NCBI GenBank assembly: GCA_004570425.1
Contig: SPQJ01000017.1
Location: 17,504 to 81,503 of the forward strand
Length of the DNA stretch: 64,000 nt
Reading direction: 5' to 3'
Source: Bacillus sp. AZ43
GTDB taxonomy: Bacteria > Actinomycetota > Actinomycetes > Mycobacteriales > Geodermatophilaceae
Of the stretch, positions 36,457 to 44,564 are shown piece by piece. Within the stretch, counting starts at the first letter, position 1, and the number at the start of each line of letters is the position of its first letter. The position numbers were made by a program, and so were the translations under genes. The notes under the pieces were generated by a model. The model saw nothing but the letters and a program-made list of their open reading frames with translations. It searched no databases and was not told the DNA's origin.

Positions 36457-36494
36457 CAGCAGGGCCCCGGTGGACCTCCACCGGGGCCCTGCTG
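36457..36494 (+). terminator. Terminator of the ctaE-qcrCAB operon, 17-bp perfect stem
   Basis: CAGCAGGGCCCCGGTGG, loop ACCT, CCACCGGGGCCCTGCTG. All 17 pairs match; no U-tract beyond a short GT-rich run. Confidence 0.88.
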
Positions 36495-36524
36495 CGTGTG
36501 AGGGGGATCCGGCGGCCCCGCACC

Positions 36525-36540
36525 CGCGAGGATCCTCGCG
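36525..36540. repeat. Perfect 16-bp palindrome CGCGAGGATCCTCGCG
   Basis: Sits at the left edge of the repeat block. The half-site GCGAGGATC recurs at 36591-36599 and, inverted, at 36725-36733, so it is a terminal arm of the repeat units. Confidence 0.6.
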
Positions 36541-36849
36541 GCTCCTGGGGCGTTCCTCCCGCTGCCGGAGTGCTGCAGGACCCCGGGAGCGCGAGGATCG
36601 CCCACCAGCGCCTCCCCGCGGGGCCATCGACGGCGTCACACCGGCATCGCGCGTCCTGCAGCACCGGCGACGCCCCGACGACGCCCGCACTCACCCACCC
36701 GCGCGGGCCCGGGCGGCTACCAAGGCGATCCTCGCGCTGCCGGAGTCCTGCAGGACCCCAGGAGCACGAGGAACGCCCTACGAGCGCCTCCCCGCCGAGG
36801 CATTGACGGCGTCGTACCGGCATCGTGCGCCCTGCGGCCCCCGAGAACG
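36541..36849. repeat. Family B hairpin repeat, two tandem units, between qcrB and ctaF
   Basis: Unit 1 (36561-36660) and unit 2 (36736-36836) are about 100 bp each and about 85 % identical, with a 175-bp period. Each has GCTGCCGGAGT, the palindrome CTGCAG in a GGA context, GGAGC-CGAGGA and then AGCGCCTCCCCGC, GACGGCGTC and ACCGGCATCG. Arms near GCGATCCTCGCGC and GCGCGAGGATCGC allow a long imperfect hairpin. The 409-bp gap 36495-36903 holds no convincing gene on either strand. Confidence 0.65.
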
Positions 36850-36887
36850 CCGAGGGCCCCGTCCGCGGGTGCGGACGGGGCCCTCGG
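36850..36887 (-). terminator. Terminator of ctaC-ctaF, 17-bp perfect stem
   Basis: CCGAGGGCCCCGTCCGC, loop GGGT, GCGGACGGGGCCCTCGG, 17 nt downstream of the ctaF stop on the minus strand. Confidence 0.88.
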
Positions 36888-36903
36888 TGGGGTGCGGGAG
36901 CGC

Positions 36904-37308
36904 TCAGCTCTGCGTGGCGTTCTGCCCCACGTAGAACTCGAACAGGAGCCCGCCGATGGTGATCAGCAGCGCCGCGGCGGCGATGAGGATCAGCCAGGAG
37001 TAGAAGAAGGCCAGCGCCAGGCCCATGAGCGCGGCCGAGAGCGCCAGGCCGAACGGCCAGTAGCTCGCCGGCGGGAAGAAGCCCAGCTCGCCGGCTCCGT
37101 CGGCGATGTCGGCGTCCTTGCGGTCCTCCGGACGGGCGTCGATGCGCCGCGAGACGAACCAGAAGAACGCGCCGATCATGCCGGTCAGGCCGGCCGACAG
37201 CGCGAGCGCGGTCGTGCCGATGGGCTCCTGCGACCACACGCCGTAGACGACGGCCGCAGCCACGCAGAAGACGGCGATGATGTTGAAGATGAGCGCCTCG
37301 ACCTTCAC
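36904..37308 (-). CDS. ctaF: Cytochrome c oxidase subunit IV (actinobacterial type)
   Basis: 134-residue membrane protein with four helices (about 5-25, 32-52, 85-105, 107-127), the small subunit of actinobacterial aa3 oxidase (Rv2199c type). Characteristic segments: WSQEPIGTTALALSAGLTGMIGAFFWF and PASYWPFGLALSAALMGLALAFFYSWL. GTG 37308 has GGAGG about 7 nt upstream. It follows ctaC by 51 bp on the same strand and should be co-transcribed. No catalytic residues; it stabilises the supercomplex. Confidence 0.93.
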   Translation of the reverse strand: MKVEALIFNIIAVFCVAAAVVYGVWSQEPIGTTALALSAGLTGMIGAFFWFVSRRIDARPEDRKDADIADGAGELGFFPPASYWPFGLALSAALMGLALAFFYSWLILIAAAALLITIGGLLFEFYVGQNATQS

Positions 37309-37359
37309 GGCCGTGCCTCCTCGTTCGTCGGTGCGATCAGGGTCGGGGCGGGGCGCATC

Positions 37360-38244
37360 TCAGCTCCCAGCCGACGTCTGGTCGACGTTCTTGTTCTGCA
37401 GCGACTCGAACGGCGTCGTGGTCGACGACAGGCCCGGCTGGCCGATCTCCTCGAGCGCCTCGTAGGTGTCCAGACCGGACTCGCGCGCCTCGAGGTAGGC
37501 GTCGTAGTCCTCACCGGACACCGCGCGGACCTCGAAGTTCATGTACGCGTGGTACGTGCCGCACAGCTCGGCGCAGCGCCCGACGTAGGCGCCCTCCTCC
37601 TGCACGGTGACCTCGAAGACGTTGTCCCGGCCGTTCTCGTTGCCGGGGATGACGTCGAGCTTGAAGAGGAACTCAGGCACCCAGAACGAGTGGATGACGT
37701 CGGCCGAGGCGAGCTCGAAGCGGATCGTCCGGTCCGTGGGCAGCACCAGCACCGGGATCTCGGCGGTCGTGCCCACCGTGTCGACCGGCTCGCCGTCGGG
37801 CCCCTCGGTCTCGGGGTAGACGAACTGCCAGTTCCACTTGAAGGCGTTGACCGCGATCGTCTCGTCGGGCTCGTCGCTGCGCTCCATCACCCGGTTCTGC
37901 ACGACGACCGTGTAGAAGAATAGCCCGGCGATGATCACGAACGGCAGGATCGTGTAGACGATCTCGAGCGGCAGGTTGTACGCCGTCTGCTTCGGGAGCT
38001 CGTCGCTGCGCTTGCGGTGCATGACCACCGACCAGCCGATCAGCGCCCAGACGGCGATGCCGACGATCAGTGCCGCGATGACCGAACCGGTCCACAGCTC
38101 ACGCATGTCCTGGGACTGCTCGGTGATGCCCTCCGGCCAGCCGAAACGCCAGAACTCGTTGTTCGGCATCTCGCATCCGGTGAGGGTCACGGCCCCCAGG
38201 AGACCGAGCGCGGCCAGCCGCGCGAGCCTGCTGCCTCGAGCCAC
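37360..38244 (-). CDS. ctaC: Cytochrome c oxidase subunit II, lipoprotein
   Basis: About 294 residues. Lipobox LTGC near residue 22 marks a lipid-anchored mature protein; two membrane helices follow (about 50-72 and 95-117), then an extracellular cupredoxin domain. The CuA site is complete: His in ADVIHSFWVPEF, CAELCGTYHAYM with two Cys, His and Met near 240. Residues KWNWQF form the aromatic electron entry. GTG 38244 with GGAGG 9 nt upstream is preferred to the longer frame. ctaD (subunit I) lies elsewhere. Confidence 0.95.
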   Translation of the reverse strand: MARGSRLARLAALGLLGAVTLTGCEMPNNEFWRFGWPEGITEQSQDMRELWTGSVIAALIVGIAVWALIGWSVVMHRKRSDELPKQTAYNLPLEIVYTILPFVIIAGLFFYTVVVQNRVMERSDEPDETIAVNAFKWNWQFVYPETEGPDGEPVDTVGTTAEIPVLVLPTDRTIRFELASADVIHSFWVPEFLFKLDVIPGNENGRDNVFEVTVQEEGAYVGRCAELCGTYHAYMNFEVRAVSGEDYDAYLEARESGLDTYEALEEIGQPGLSSTTTPFESLQNKNVDQTSAGS

Positions 38245-38461
38245 TGCTCGCTGCCTCCTCGTCCTCCGTCCGGGTGCCCGGACGGTCCTCCCAGCGGGAC
38301 GCCCGCCGGGTCCCGGCAGGCGGCATCCACGCCGATCACAGTGTGCGGCGAGACTATCGGACTCCGCTCGGCGGCCGACCACCGGAGACACCCCACCGGC
38401 GGGTCGCGCGGCCCGCCGCCCGCGCGGGCCGCGATGTTCCCGGCCTCCCACGGGCGACGGT

Positions 38462-38467
38462 TAGAGT
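38462..38467 (+). promoter_or_regulatory. -10 box TAGAGT of the SURF1-like small protein gene
   Basis: Seven nt before GTG 38475. The rest of the 230-bp gap to ctaC (38245-38474) must hold the ctaC promoter; TAGTCT at about 38353 on the minus strand is a candidate. Confidence 0.6.
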
Positions 38468-38474
38468 CGGGAGC

Positions 38475-38843
38475 GTGTTCTCCCGGCTGCTGACCCCGAA
38501 GTGGCTGCTGCTGCACGTCGTGGTGGCGGCCCTGTTCGTGGCCACGTTCTTCCTGGGCTACTGGCAGCTGAGCAAGGCCGAGGCCGGCGGCGGCGCCGTC
38601 AACTGGAGCTACGCGCTGCAGTGGCCGCTCTACGGCGTCATGGGCCTGTGGTTCTACCTGCGCATGGTCCGCGTCGAGCTGAACCGCGACCCGGACGAGG
38701 ACGCCCCCGGCAATGCCGTCGTCCTGTACCAGCGCCCCCGCATCGACACGTCTGGAGACCCCGAGCTGGCCGCCTACAACGCCTACCTCGCCGAGCTCAA
38801 CGAGCGCGCCCTGGGCCAGCGGAGCGGCGGCAATGGCCGCTGA
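38475..38843 (+). CDS. Small membrane protein resembling the SURF1 N-terminus
   Basis: 122 residues with two membrane helices (about 8-30 and 43-62) and a soluble C-terminal half. The beginning FSRLLTPKWLLLHVVVAALFVATFFLGYWQL is like the first helix of SURF1 oxidase-assembly proteins, but the rest is too short and lacks the SURF1 core. The neighbourhood (ctaC, ctaF, qcr genes) fits a role near the respiratory chain; this is inference. Leaderless GTG is chosen; the frame continues upstream without a better start. It overlaps the DUF3817 gene by 11 bp. Confidence 0.8.
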   Translation: MFSRLLTPKWLLLHVVVAALFVATFFLGYWQLSKAEAGGGAVNWSYALQWPLYGVMGLWFYLRMVRVELNRDPDEDAPGNAVVLYQRPRIDTSGDPELAAYNAYLAELNERALGQRSGGNGR

Positions 38844-39183
38844 CCGCACCGCCCCTGCCCGCGACTCCGAGCAGGCGATCGCCGCGGCCCTCGGGCGCTA
38901 CCGCGTAATGGCCACCGTCGTCGGCGTCCTGCTGGTCCTGCTCTTCGCCGTCGCCATGCCGCTGAAGTACTGGGCGGACATGCCGACGTTCGTCACGGTC
39001 CTGGGCACCGCGCACGGCTGGCTCTACGCGCTGTTCTTCCTGTCCGCCGTCGACCTGGCGCTCCGGGCGAAGTGGACCCTCAAGGGCACGGTGATCGCGC
39101 TCGTCCTGGGAACCGTCCCGTTCCTGTCGTTCGTCGGCGAGCACCACGTCACGCGGAAGATGCGCGCCGGCGAGCGCGTGTGA
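38833..39183 (+). CDS. DUF3817 family integral membrane protein
   Basis: 116 residues with three membrane helices at about 24-44, 55-75 and 80-100, containing the family features MPLKYWADMP, GTAHGWLYALFFLSAVDL and the C-terminal SFVGEHHVTRKM. DUF3817 proteins are common in actinobacteria, often near oxidase genes and asnB; biochemical role unknown. The ATG lies within the 3' end of the previous gene (11-bp overlap), so the two are co-translated. Confidence 0.88.
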   Translation: MAADRTAPARDSEQAIAAALGRYRVMATVVGVLLVLLFAVAMPLKYWADMPTFVTVLGTAHGWLYALFFLSAVDLALRAKWTLKGTVIALVLGTVPFLSFVGEHHVTRKMRAGERV

Positions 39184-39241
39184 TCGGCGACAGCCACTCC
39201 CCCTGCCCCAGCCCCTCCCCGCTCCCGAGGACCTGCGCCTG

Positions 39242-41173
39242 ATGTGTGGCCTGCTCGCGTACTTCTCCACCGACGCCGATCGCGTCGACGACTCCCGGGT
39301 CGCCTCCGTGCGGGCGGCCCAGCACTGCCTGCGGCACCGGGGCCCCGACGAGAACGAGGCCTGGTGGGACGAGCGGGCGGTGTTCGGCTTCAACCGGCTG
39401 TCGTTCATCGACATCGAGAACAGCCACCAGCCGATGGCCTACGCCGACGGCCGCTACCGGATCGTCTTCAACGGTGAGATCTACAACTACGTGGAGCTCC
39501 GCGAGGAGCTGAAGGCCGCCGGCGCGACCTTCGCCACCGAGGGCGACACCGAGGCGATCGTCGCCGGCTACCACCTGTGGGGCGAGGACGTCGTCCACCG
39601 GCTGCGCGGCATGTTCGCCTTCCTCATCTGGGACACGCGGACCAGCACCGTGTTCGGTGCGCGCGACCCGTTCGGGATCAAGCCGTTGTTCACCGCCCGC
39701 CTGGCCGACGGCGGACTGGTCTTCAGCTCGGAGAAGAAGGCGCTGCTGGAGCTGCTCGGCGGCAGCGACGCCGCGGGTGGCGTGGACGCCGCCTCGCTGC
39801 AGCACTACCTGACGCTGCAGTACGTCCCGGAGCCGGCCACGCTGCACACCGGCATCCGCCGGATCGAGAGCGGCACCAGCTTCACCGTCGTGGACGGCGA
39901 GCTGACGACGAAGCGGTACTTCCACCCCACCTTCCCGATCAGGCCGGTCGCGAAGGACGAGCAGCAGGCGCTCTACGACCGGATCGCCGACGTGCTGGAC
40001 GACTCGGTGCGCGTGCACATGCGGGCCGACGTCACCGTCGGGTCGTTCCTCTCCGGCGGCATCGACTCCACGGCCATCGCCGCGCTGGCCAAGCGGTACA
40101 ACCCCAAGCTGCTCACCTTCACCACCGGGTTCGAGCGCGAGGGGTTCTCCGAGATCGACGTCGCCGCCGAGTCGGCCGCGGCCATCGGGGTCGAGCACAT
40201 CACCAAGGTGGTCACCCCGGAGGAGTTCGCCGAGGCCATCCCGCTGGTCGTCTGGTACCTCGACGACCCGGTCGCCGACCCGGCGCTCGTGCCGCTGTAC
40301 TTCATCGCCCGCGAGGCCCGCAAGCACGTGAAGGTCGTGCTCTCCGGCGAGGGCGCCGACGAGCTGTTCGGCGGCTACAACATCTACCGCGAGCCGCTCT
40401 CGCTGGCCGCCTTCGAGCGGATGCCGGCCGGCCTCCGGCGCGCGCTGGGCAGGCTCTCCACGCGCCTGCCCGACGGCATGCGCGGCAAGGACCTGCTGCG
40501 CCGCGGGTCGATCCCGCTCGAGCAGCGCTACTACGGCAACGCGCGGATCTTCCGGGACGACGAGCTCGGTTTCCTCGAGCGCCGCGACCCCGACCTCTCG
40601 CACGTGACCGTGACCGCCGAGCTGTACGAGCGCACCCGCGCCGCCGGGTACGACGACGTCACCGCGATGCAGTACGTGGACCTGTTCACCTGGCTGCGCG
40701 GCGACATCCTGGTCAAGGCCGACAAGATGACCATGGCCAACTCGCTGGAGCTGCGGGTCCCGTTCCTCGACCCCGAGGTGTTCGCGGTGGCGAGCACGCT
40801 CCCGGTCGACCAGCGGGTGACCAAGGAGACGACGAAGTACGCCCTGCGCCGCGCGCTGGAGCAGATCGTGCCGGCGCACGTGCTCGACCGGCGCAAGCTC
40901 GGCTTCCCCGTGCCCACCCGCCCCTGGCTGGCCGACCAGCTGCACGACTGGGCGCGGCAGGTCATCACCGACAGCCAGACCGACGAGTGGCTCGACCGGC
41001 AGCAGGTGCTCGACATGCTCGCCGCGCACCGGGAGAACCAGCGCAACGGCTCCCCCGTCGACTACTCGCGCAAGCTCTGGACGCTGCTGATCTTCATGGT
41101 CTGGCACGGCATCTTCGTCGAGGAGCGGATCAGGCCCGTCATCCCCGAGACGGTCTACCCCGTCCGGCTCTAG
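39242..41173 (+). CDS. asnB: Glutamine-hydrolysing asparagine synthase (AsnB type)
   Basis: 643 residues. N-terminal class II glutaminase domain starts MCGLLAYF with the nucleophilic Cys at position 2, Arg in RGPDENEAWW and FNGEIYNYVEL. The C-terminal ATP-pyrophosphatase domain has SFLSGGIDSTAIAAL near 268, SGEGADELFGGYN near 370 and the end VDYSRKLWTLLIFMVW. Role: aspartate to asparagine using glutamine and ATP; some actinobacterial members (Rv2201, LtsA) amidate the DAP residue of peptidoglycan, and this location matches Rv2201. That cell-wall role is therefore equally likely. Stop is followed by a terminator shared with erpA. Confidence 0.93.
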   Translation: MCGLLAYFSTDADRVDDSRVASVRAAQHCLRHRGPDENEAWWDERAVFGFNRLSFIDIENSHQPMAYADGRYRIVFNGEIYNYVELREELKAAGATFATEGDTEAIVAGYHLWGEDVVHRLRGMFAFLIWDTRTSTVFGARDPFGIKPLFTARLADGGLVFSSEKKALLELLGGSDAAGGVDAASLQHYLTLQYVPEPATLHTGIRRIESGTSFTVVDGELTTKRYFHPTFPIRPVAKDEQQALYDRIADVLDDSVRVHMRADVTVGSFLSGGIDSTAIAALAKRYNPKLLTFTTGFEREGFSEIDVAAESAAAIGVEHITKVVTPEEFAEAIPLVVWYLDDPVADPALVPLYFIAREARKHVKVVLSGEGADELFGGYNIYREPLSLAAFERMPAGLRRALGRLSTRLPDGMRGKDLLRRGSIPLEQRYYGNARIFRDDELGFLERRDPDLSHVTVTAELYERTRAAGYDDVTAMQYVDLFTWLRGDILVKADKMTMANSLELRVPFLDPEVFAVASTLPVDQRVTKETTKYALRRALEQIVPAHVLDRRKLGFPVPTRPWLADQLHDWARQVITDSQTDEWLDRQQVLDMLAAHRENQRNGSPVDYSRKLWTLLIFMVWHGIFVEERIRPVIPETVYPVRL

Positions 41174-41182
41174 GGACGACGA

Positions 41183-41214
41183 ACGCCCGGCCCCTCCGAG
41201 GAGGGACCGGGCGT
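41183..41214. terminator. Bidirectional terminator between asnB and erpA
   Basis: ACGCCCGG-C-CCCTCC, loop GA, GGAGGG-A-CCGGGCGT; one C-A mismatch in 15 pairs. Confidence 0.82.
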
Positions 41215-41229
41215 CCGGGACGTCTCAGC

Positions 41230-41601
41230 TCAGCTGAACGAGTCGCCGCAGGCGCAGGAGCTGCCCGCGTTCGGGTTGTCGATCGTGAAGCCCTGCTTCT
41301 CGATGGTGTCGACGAAGTCGATCGTGGCGCCGCCCAGGTAGGGCCCGCTCATGCGGTCGACGATGACCTCGACGCCGCCGTACTCGTAGGTCTGGTCGCC
41401 GTCGAGGAACCGCTCGTCGAAGAACAGCTGGTAGCGCAGCCCCGAGCAGCCACCGGGCTGGACGGCGATGCGCAGCCGCAGGTCGTCGCGGCCCTCCTGG
41501 TCGAGCAGCGCCTTGACCTTCGCGGCCGCCGGCTCGCTGAGCACGACACCCGTGACGCCGGGCGCCCCGCCGTCGAGGGTGGTGGTGTCCTGCACCGACA
41601 T
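41230..41601 (-). CDS. erpA: Iron-sulfur cluster carrier/insertion protein (ErpA/IscA family)
   Basis: 123-residue A-type carrier that delivers 4Fe-4S clusters to apo-proteins. The three cluster Cys are present: GGCSGLRYQ near 52 and SCACGDSF at the C-terminus. Matches Rv2204c by position. ATG 41601 has GGGAGG 7 nt upstream. The 5' region contains TACAGT at 41693-41698 as a plausible -10 and a GC-rich hairpin at 41648-41674, giving an untypically long leader of about 90 nt for this window. Confidence 0.93.
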   Translation of the reverse strand: MSVQDTTTLDGGAPGVTGVVLSEPAAAKVKALLDQEGRDDLRLRIAVQPGGCSGLRYQLFFDERFLDGDQTYEYGGVEVIVDRMSGPYLGGATIDFVDTIEKQGFTIDNPNAGSSCACGDSFS

Positions 41602-41740
41602 GTGTGTCCTCCCAGATCCGAGGTGCCCGCTGCGGCACTTCCTGCAGCGAGCCAACACCGCTGTGGCGGTGGCTCTTCCCCTGCTGCCCACCACTGTACG
41701 GCGCTCCAGCCGGTTTCCCTGGTCTCCTTCCCCACACACG

Positions 41741-41746
41741 TAGACT
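41741..41746 (+). promoter_or_regulatory. -10 box TAGACT of the DUF3043 gene
   Basis: Eight nt before GTG 41755; one of the wider spacings among the leaderless candidates. Confidence 0.5.
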
Positions 41747-41754
41747 CCGTCCCC

Positions 41755-42372
41755 GTGAAGCTCCGCCTCCCCGGTCGCCGCGAACCCGCCGAGACGACCG
41801 ACACGACCGCCTCGGCCGACCTGACCGAGCAGCTGGTGCGCGCCTCGGGGAAGGGCCGGCCGACGCCCAAGCGCAGCGAGGCCCAGGGCCGTCGCCAGGG
41901 GCCCCCGCCGCCGCCTCCCACCACGCGCAAGGAGGCCTACAAGCGGATGCGCGAGCAGCAGGCCGCTCGCCGCGCGGAGACCCGGCAGGGTGCCGCGCGC
42001 GGGGACGACGCCTACCTGCCCGCCCGCGACCGAGGCCCGGTGCGCAAGCTGGTGCGCGACGTGGTCGACTCCCGCCGCAACGTGGGCAGCTTCTTCCTCG
42101 CGATCGCCGCGGTCGCCCTCATCGGCACGGTCGTGCCGAGCCTCGTCGTCCGCAACTACGCGAGCTTCCTGCTGTTCGGCTTCTTCCTGCTGCTGATCGT
42201 CGACTCCGTGGTCCTGAGCCGGAAGATCCGCAAGAAGCTCGCCGAGCGCTTCCCGGACGACCCGCAGGCGAAGAAGACCCGCAGCCTGTCCTGGTACGGC
42301 ATCAGCCGCGCGACGATGATCCGCAAGTGGCGGTTCCCGAAGCCCGACGTCGAGCTGGGCGCCGAGGTCTGA
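41755..42372 (+). CDS. DUF3043 family membrane protein
   Basis: 205 residues. Basic and Pro-rich N-terminus (KGRPTPKRSEAQGRRQGPPPPPP, the family hallmark GRPTPKR), a charged helix KEAYKRMREQQAARRAE, two membrane helices at about 115-133 and 140-158, and a basic C-terminus ending RKWRFPKPDVELG. Widespread in actinobacteria, usually next to erpA-like genes; function unknown. GTG start 8 nt after TAGACT. Ten bp upstream of the metallohydrolase gene. Confidence 0.88.
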   Translation: MKLRLPGRREPAETTDTTASADLTEQLVRASGKGRPTPKRSEAQGRRQGPPPPPPTTRKEAYKRMREQQAARRAETRQGAARGDDAYLPARDRGPVRKLVRDVVDSRRNVGSFFLAIAAVALIGTVVPSLVVRNYASFLLFGFFLLLIVDSVVLSRKIRKKLAERFPDDPQAKKTRSLSWYGISRATMIRKWRFPKPDVELGAEV

Positions 42373-42382
42373 CCGCCGGCTG

Positions 42383-43225
42383 ATGGAGGTCACCCTCCTG
42401 GGCACCGGCGCGGCCGACGGCTGGCCCAACCCCTGGTGCCGCTGCGCGTCGTGCTCCGACGCCCGGGCGCGCGGGGAGCAGCGGCGCCCGACCTCCGCCC
42501 TGGTCGACGGCGTCCTGCTGCTCGACCTGGCGCCCGGCCTGCCGCCGCAGGGCGTCTCGCTCGAGCGGGTGCACACGGTGCTGGTCACCCACGCCCACCC
42601 CGACCACTGCTCGCCGTTCGCGCTGCTGTGGCGGCACTGGGCCCGGCTGGCCGGCGAGCTGACCGTCGTCGGCCCGGACGCGGTCCTCGACGAGTGCCGG
42701 CCGTGGCTCGCACCGGACGACCCCGTCGTCCTCACCGCGGTGGCGCCCGGCGGGACGCTGCGCCGCGGCGACCACGAGATCCGCGCCCTCGCCGGCGACC
42801 ACGAGGTGCCGACGCTGCTGTACGACGTCACCGGCCCGGACGGCGGCCGGCTGCTGTACGCCACCGACACCGGCCCCCTGCCGGCGACGACCGTCGAGGC
42901 CACCCGGGACGCCGCCTACGACCTGGTGCTGCTGGAGCAGACGTTCGGCGACCACGCCCACCGCACGCTGCACCTCGACCTCGCCTCGTTCCCCGCGCAG
43001 CTGGACCGGCTGCGGGCCGTCGGCGCCGTCACCGGGCACACCGACGTCGTGGCCGTGCACCTCAGCCACCACAACCCGCCCGGGCCGGAGCTGGCCCGCC
43101 GGCTGGCCGCGCACGGCGCGCGGGTGGTCGAGGACGGGACGACGCTGACCGCCAGGATCTCCGGCCCCTCGCCGGGGCCCGCCGCGAGCCTGCGAGCGGT
43201 GGGGGGCGAGGGGTCCTTCTACTAA
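42383..43225 (+). CDS. MBL-fold metallohydrolase (PhnP-like)
   Basis: 280 residues with the metallo-beta-lactamase zinc motif THAHPDHC near 71-78, further ligands in GDHEVPTLLY, YATDTGP and HLSHHN. The PhnP-like beginning LLGTGAADGWP and CRCASCSDARAR could bind an additional zinc. In some actinobacteria a similar domain is fused to adenosylcobinamide kinase; here it is alone. The last about 18 residues are encoded by repeat copy 4, so the repeat has extended the reading frame. Substrate unknown; phosphodiesterase activity is likely. Confidence 0.85.
   Translation: MEVTLLGTGAADGWPNPWCRCASCSDARARGEQRRPTSALVDGVLLLDLAPGLPPQGVSLERVHTVLVTHAHPDHCSPFALLWRHWARLAGELTVVGPDAVLDECRPWLAPDDPVVLTAVAPGGTLRRGDHEIRALAGDHEVPTLLYDVTGPDGGRLLYATDTGPLPATTVEATRDAAYDLVLLEQTFGDHAHRTLHLDLASFPAQLDRLRAVGAVTGHTDVVAVHLSHHNPPGPELARRLAAHGARVVEDGTTLTARISGPSPGPAASLRAVGGEGSFY
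43163..43225. repeat. Family A palindrome, copy 4, inside the end of the MBL gene
   Basis: Reverse complement orientation to copy 3: CCGCCGCGAGCCTGCGAGCGG core with GGCCCCTCGCC / GGCGAGGGGTCC arms. It encodes the C-terminal tail and the stop codon of the metallohydrolase, and its end TACTAA merges with the next promoter. Confidence 0.7.
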
Positions 43226-43228
43226 CGT
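43223..43228 (+). promoter_or_regulatory. -10 box TAACGT of the aldo-keto reductase gene
   Basis: Eight nt before GTG 43237. The TAA of this box is at the same time the stop codon of the metallohydrolase. Confidence 0.55.
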
Positions 43229-43236
43229 CCCGGCTC

Positions 43237-44220
43237 GTGGAATTCCGACGCCTCGGCCGCTCCGGCCTGACCATCTCCGAGATCGCCTACGGCAACTGGC
43301 TCACCCACGGTGGGCAGGTCGAGGAGGACGCCGCCACCGCCTGCGTGCGCGCCGCCCTCGACGCCGGCATCACGACGTTCGACACCGCCGACGTCTACGC
43401 CGGGACCCTGGCGGAGTCCGTGCTCGGACGGGCGCTGGAGGGTCAGCGCCGGTCCTCCTACGAGCTGTTCACCAAGGTCTACTGGCCGACCGGCCCGGGC
43501 CGCAACGACCGCGGCCTGTCCCGCAAGCACGTCATCGAGAGCTGCGAGGCGTCGCTGCGCCGCCTGCAGACCGACTACGTCGACCTCTACCAGGCCCACC
43601 GGTACGACCCGACGGTGCCGCTCGAGGAGACGATGACCGCCTTCGCCGACCTCGTCCGGTCGGGCAAGGCCCTCTACATCGGCGTCAGCGAGTGGAACGC
43701 CCAGGAGATCGCCGCCGGCGCCGCCCTGGCCCGCGAGCTGAACATCCAGCTGATCAGCAACCAGCCGCAGTACTCGATGCTGTGGCGGGTCATCGAGGAC
43801 GAGGTCGTGCCCACCTCCGAGAAGGAGGGCCTCTCGCAGATCGTCTGGTCGCCGCTGGCCCAGGGCGTGCTCACCGGCAAGTACCTGCCCGGTCAGCAGC
43901 CGCCCGCCGACAGCCGCGCCGGCCACGCCGAGGCGGGCCAGTGGATGCGGCGGTTCCTGCGCGACGACCTGCTGACCCGCGTCCAGGACCTGCGGCCGAT
44001 CGCCGACGACCTGGGCCTGTCGATGGCCCAGCTGGCGATCGCCTGGGTGCTGCAGAACCCGAACGTCGCGGCCGCGATCATCGGCGCCACCCGCCCCGAG
44101 CAGGTCCACGACAACGTGAAGGCCGCCGGCGTCCGGCTCGAGGCCGACGTCCTGCGGCGGATCGACGAGGTGCTCGGCGACGTCGTCGAGCGCGACCCGG
44201 CCAAGACCGCGCGCGGATGA
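43237..44220 (+). CDS. Aldo/keto reductase (Kv-beta/YghZ-like)
   Basis: 327-residue TIM-barrel NADPH reductase. AKR signatures: TFDTADVYAGTLAESVLGRAL near 47-66 with catalytic Asp and Tyr, FTKVYWP with catalytic Lys, YQAHRYDP with the His position, QPQYSML and the cofactor segment WVLQNPNVAAAIIGATRPEQV near the end. The class resembles voltage-gated potassium-channel beta subunits. Leaderless GTG. Substrate unknown; likely carbonyl detoxification. Confidence 0.92.
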   Translation: MEFRRLGRSGLTISEIAYGNWLTHGGQVEEDAATACVRAALDAGITTFDTADVYAGTLAESVLGRALEGQRRSSYELFTKVYWPTGPGRNDRGLSRKHVIESCEASLRRLQTDYVDLYQAHRYDPTVPLEETMTAFADLVRSGKALYIGVSEWNAQEIAAGAALARELNIQLISNQPQYSMLWRVIEDEVVPTSEKEGLSQIVWSPLAQGVLTGKYLPGQQPPADSRAGHAEAGQWMRRFLRDDLLTRVQDLRPIADDLGLSMAQLAIAWVLQNPNVAAAIIGATRPEQVHDNVKAAGVRLEADVLRRIDEVLGDVVERDPAKTARG

Positions 44221-44242
44221 CCGACGGCCTCGCCGTCCCCGG

Positions 44243-44455
44243 TCAGGGGGCGGCGAGGCCCATCGGGCCGTAGACCTCGTCGTCGCCGTCGAACAGCGTG
44301 ACGGTGGCGACGCCCTTGTCCAGCAGCTCGCGCCAGTTCTCGCCCAGCCACGACTCCGCGTCGCCCTGGTTCTCGGCGGCGGGCACCTCCACGCCGATGG
44401 ACGACGGCTCGATCGCCGTTCCGGAAGGGCCCTCGAGACGCCAGTGCCAGGTCAT
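44243..44455 (-). CDS. Small conserved actinobacterial protein (MTWHWRLEG family)
   Basis: 70 residues beginning MTWHWRLEGPSG and ending in an acidic beta-rich part (TVTLFDGDDEVYGPMGL). No domain name known to me, but the ATG sits 7 nt after TAGCCT (leaderless), the reading frame is free of rare codons and it stands convergent to the aldo-keto reductase with 22 bp between, so it is a real gene. Function unknown. Confidence 0.78.
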   Translation of the reverse strand: MTWHWRLEGPSGTAIEPSSIGVEVPAAENQGDAESWLGENWRELLDKGVATVTLFDGDDEVYGPMGLAAP

Positions 44456-44462
44456 GGCTCGC

Positions 44463-44468
44463 AGGCTA
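44463..44468 (-). promoter_or_regulatory. -10 box TAGCCT of the 70-residue protein gene
   Basis: Seven nt before ATG 44455, leaderless spacing. Confidence 0.55.
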
Positions 44469-44564
44469 GTGACCGAGCCGTGCCCGTGCTGTGACCCACC
44501 GGCGGATTACGGCTGCTCGCGCAGGGGCATGGCAGTGCATCGACCCGTCCCGGCCGGAGGACCG

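Noticed and set aside
36226..37237. Minus-strand open frames through the repeat block between qcrB and ctaF
   Set aside because: They run through terminators and repeat units, overlap qcrB antisense and show no protein family; the block is better explained as hairpin repeats.
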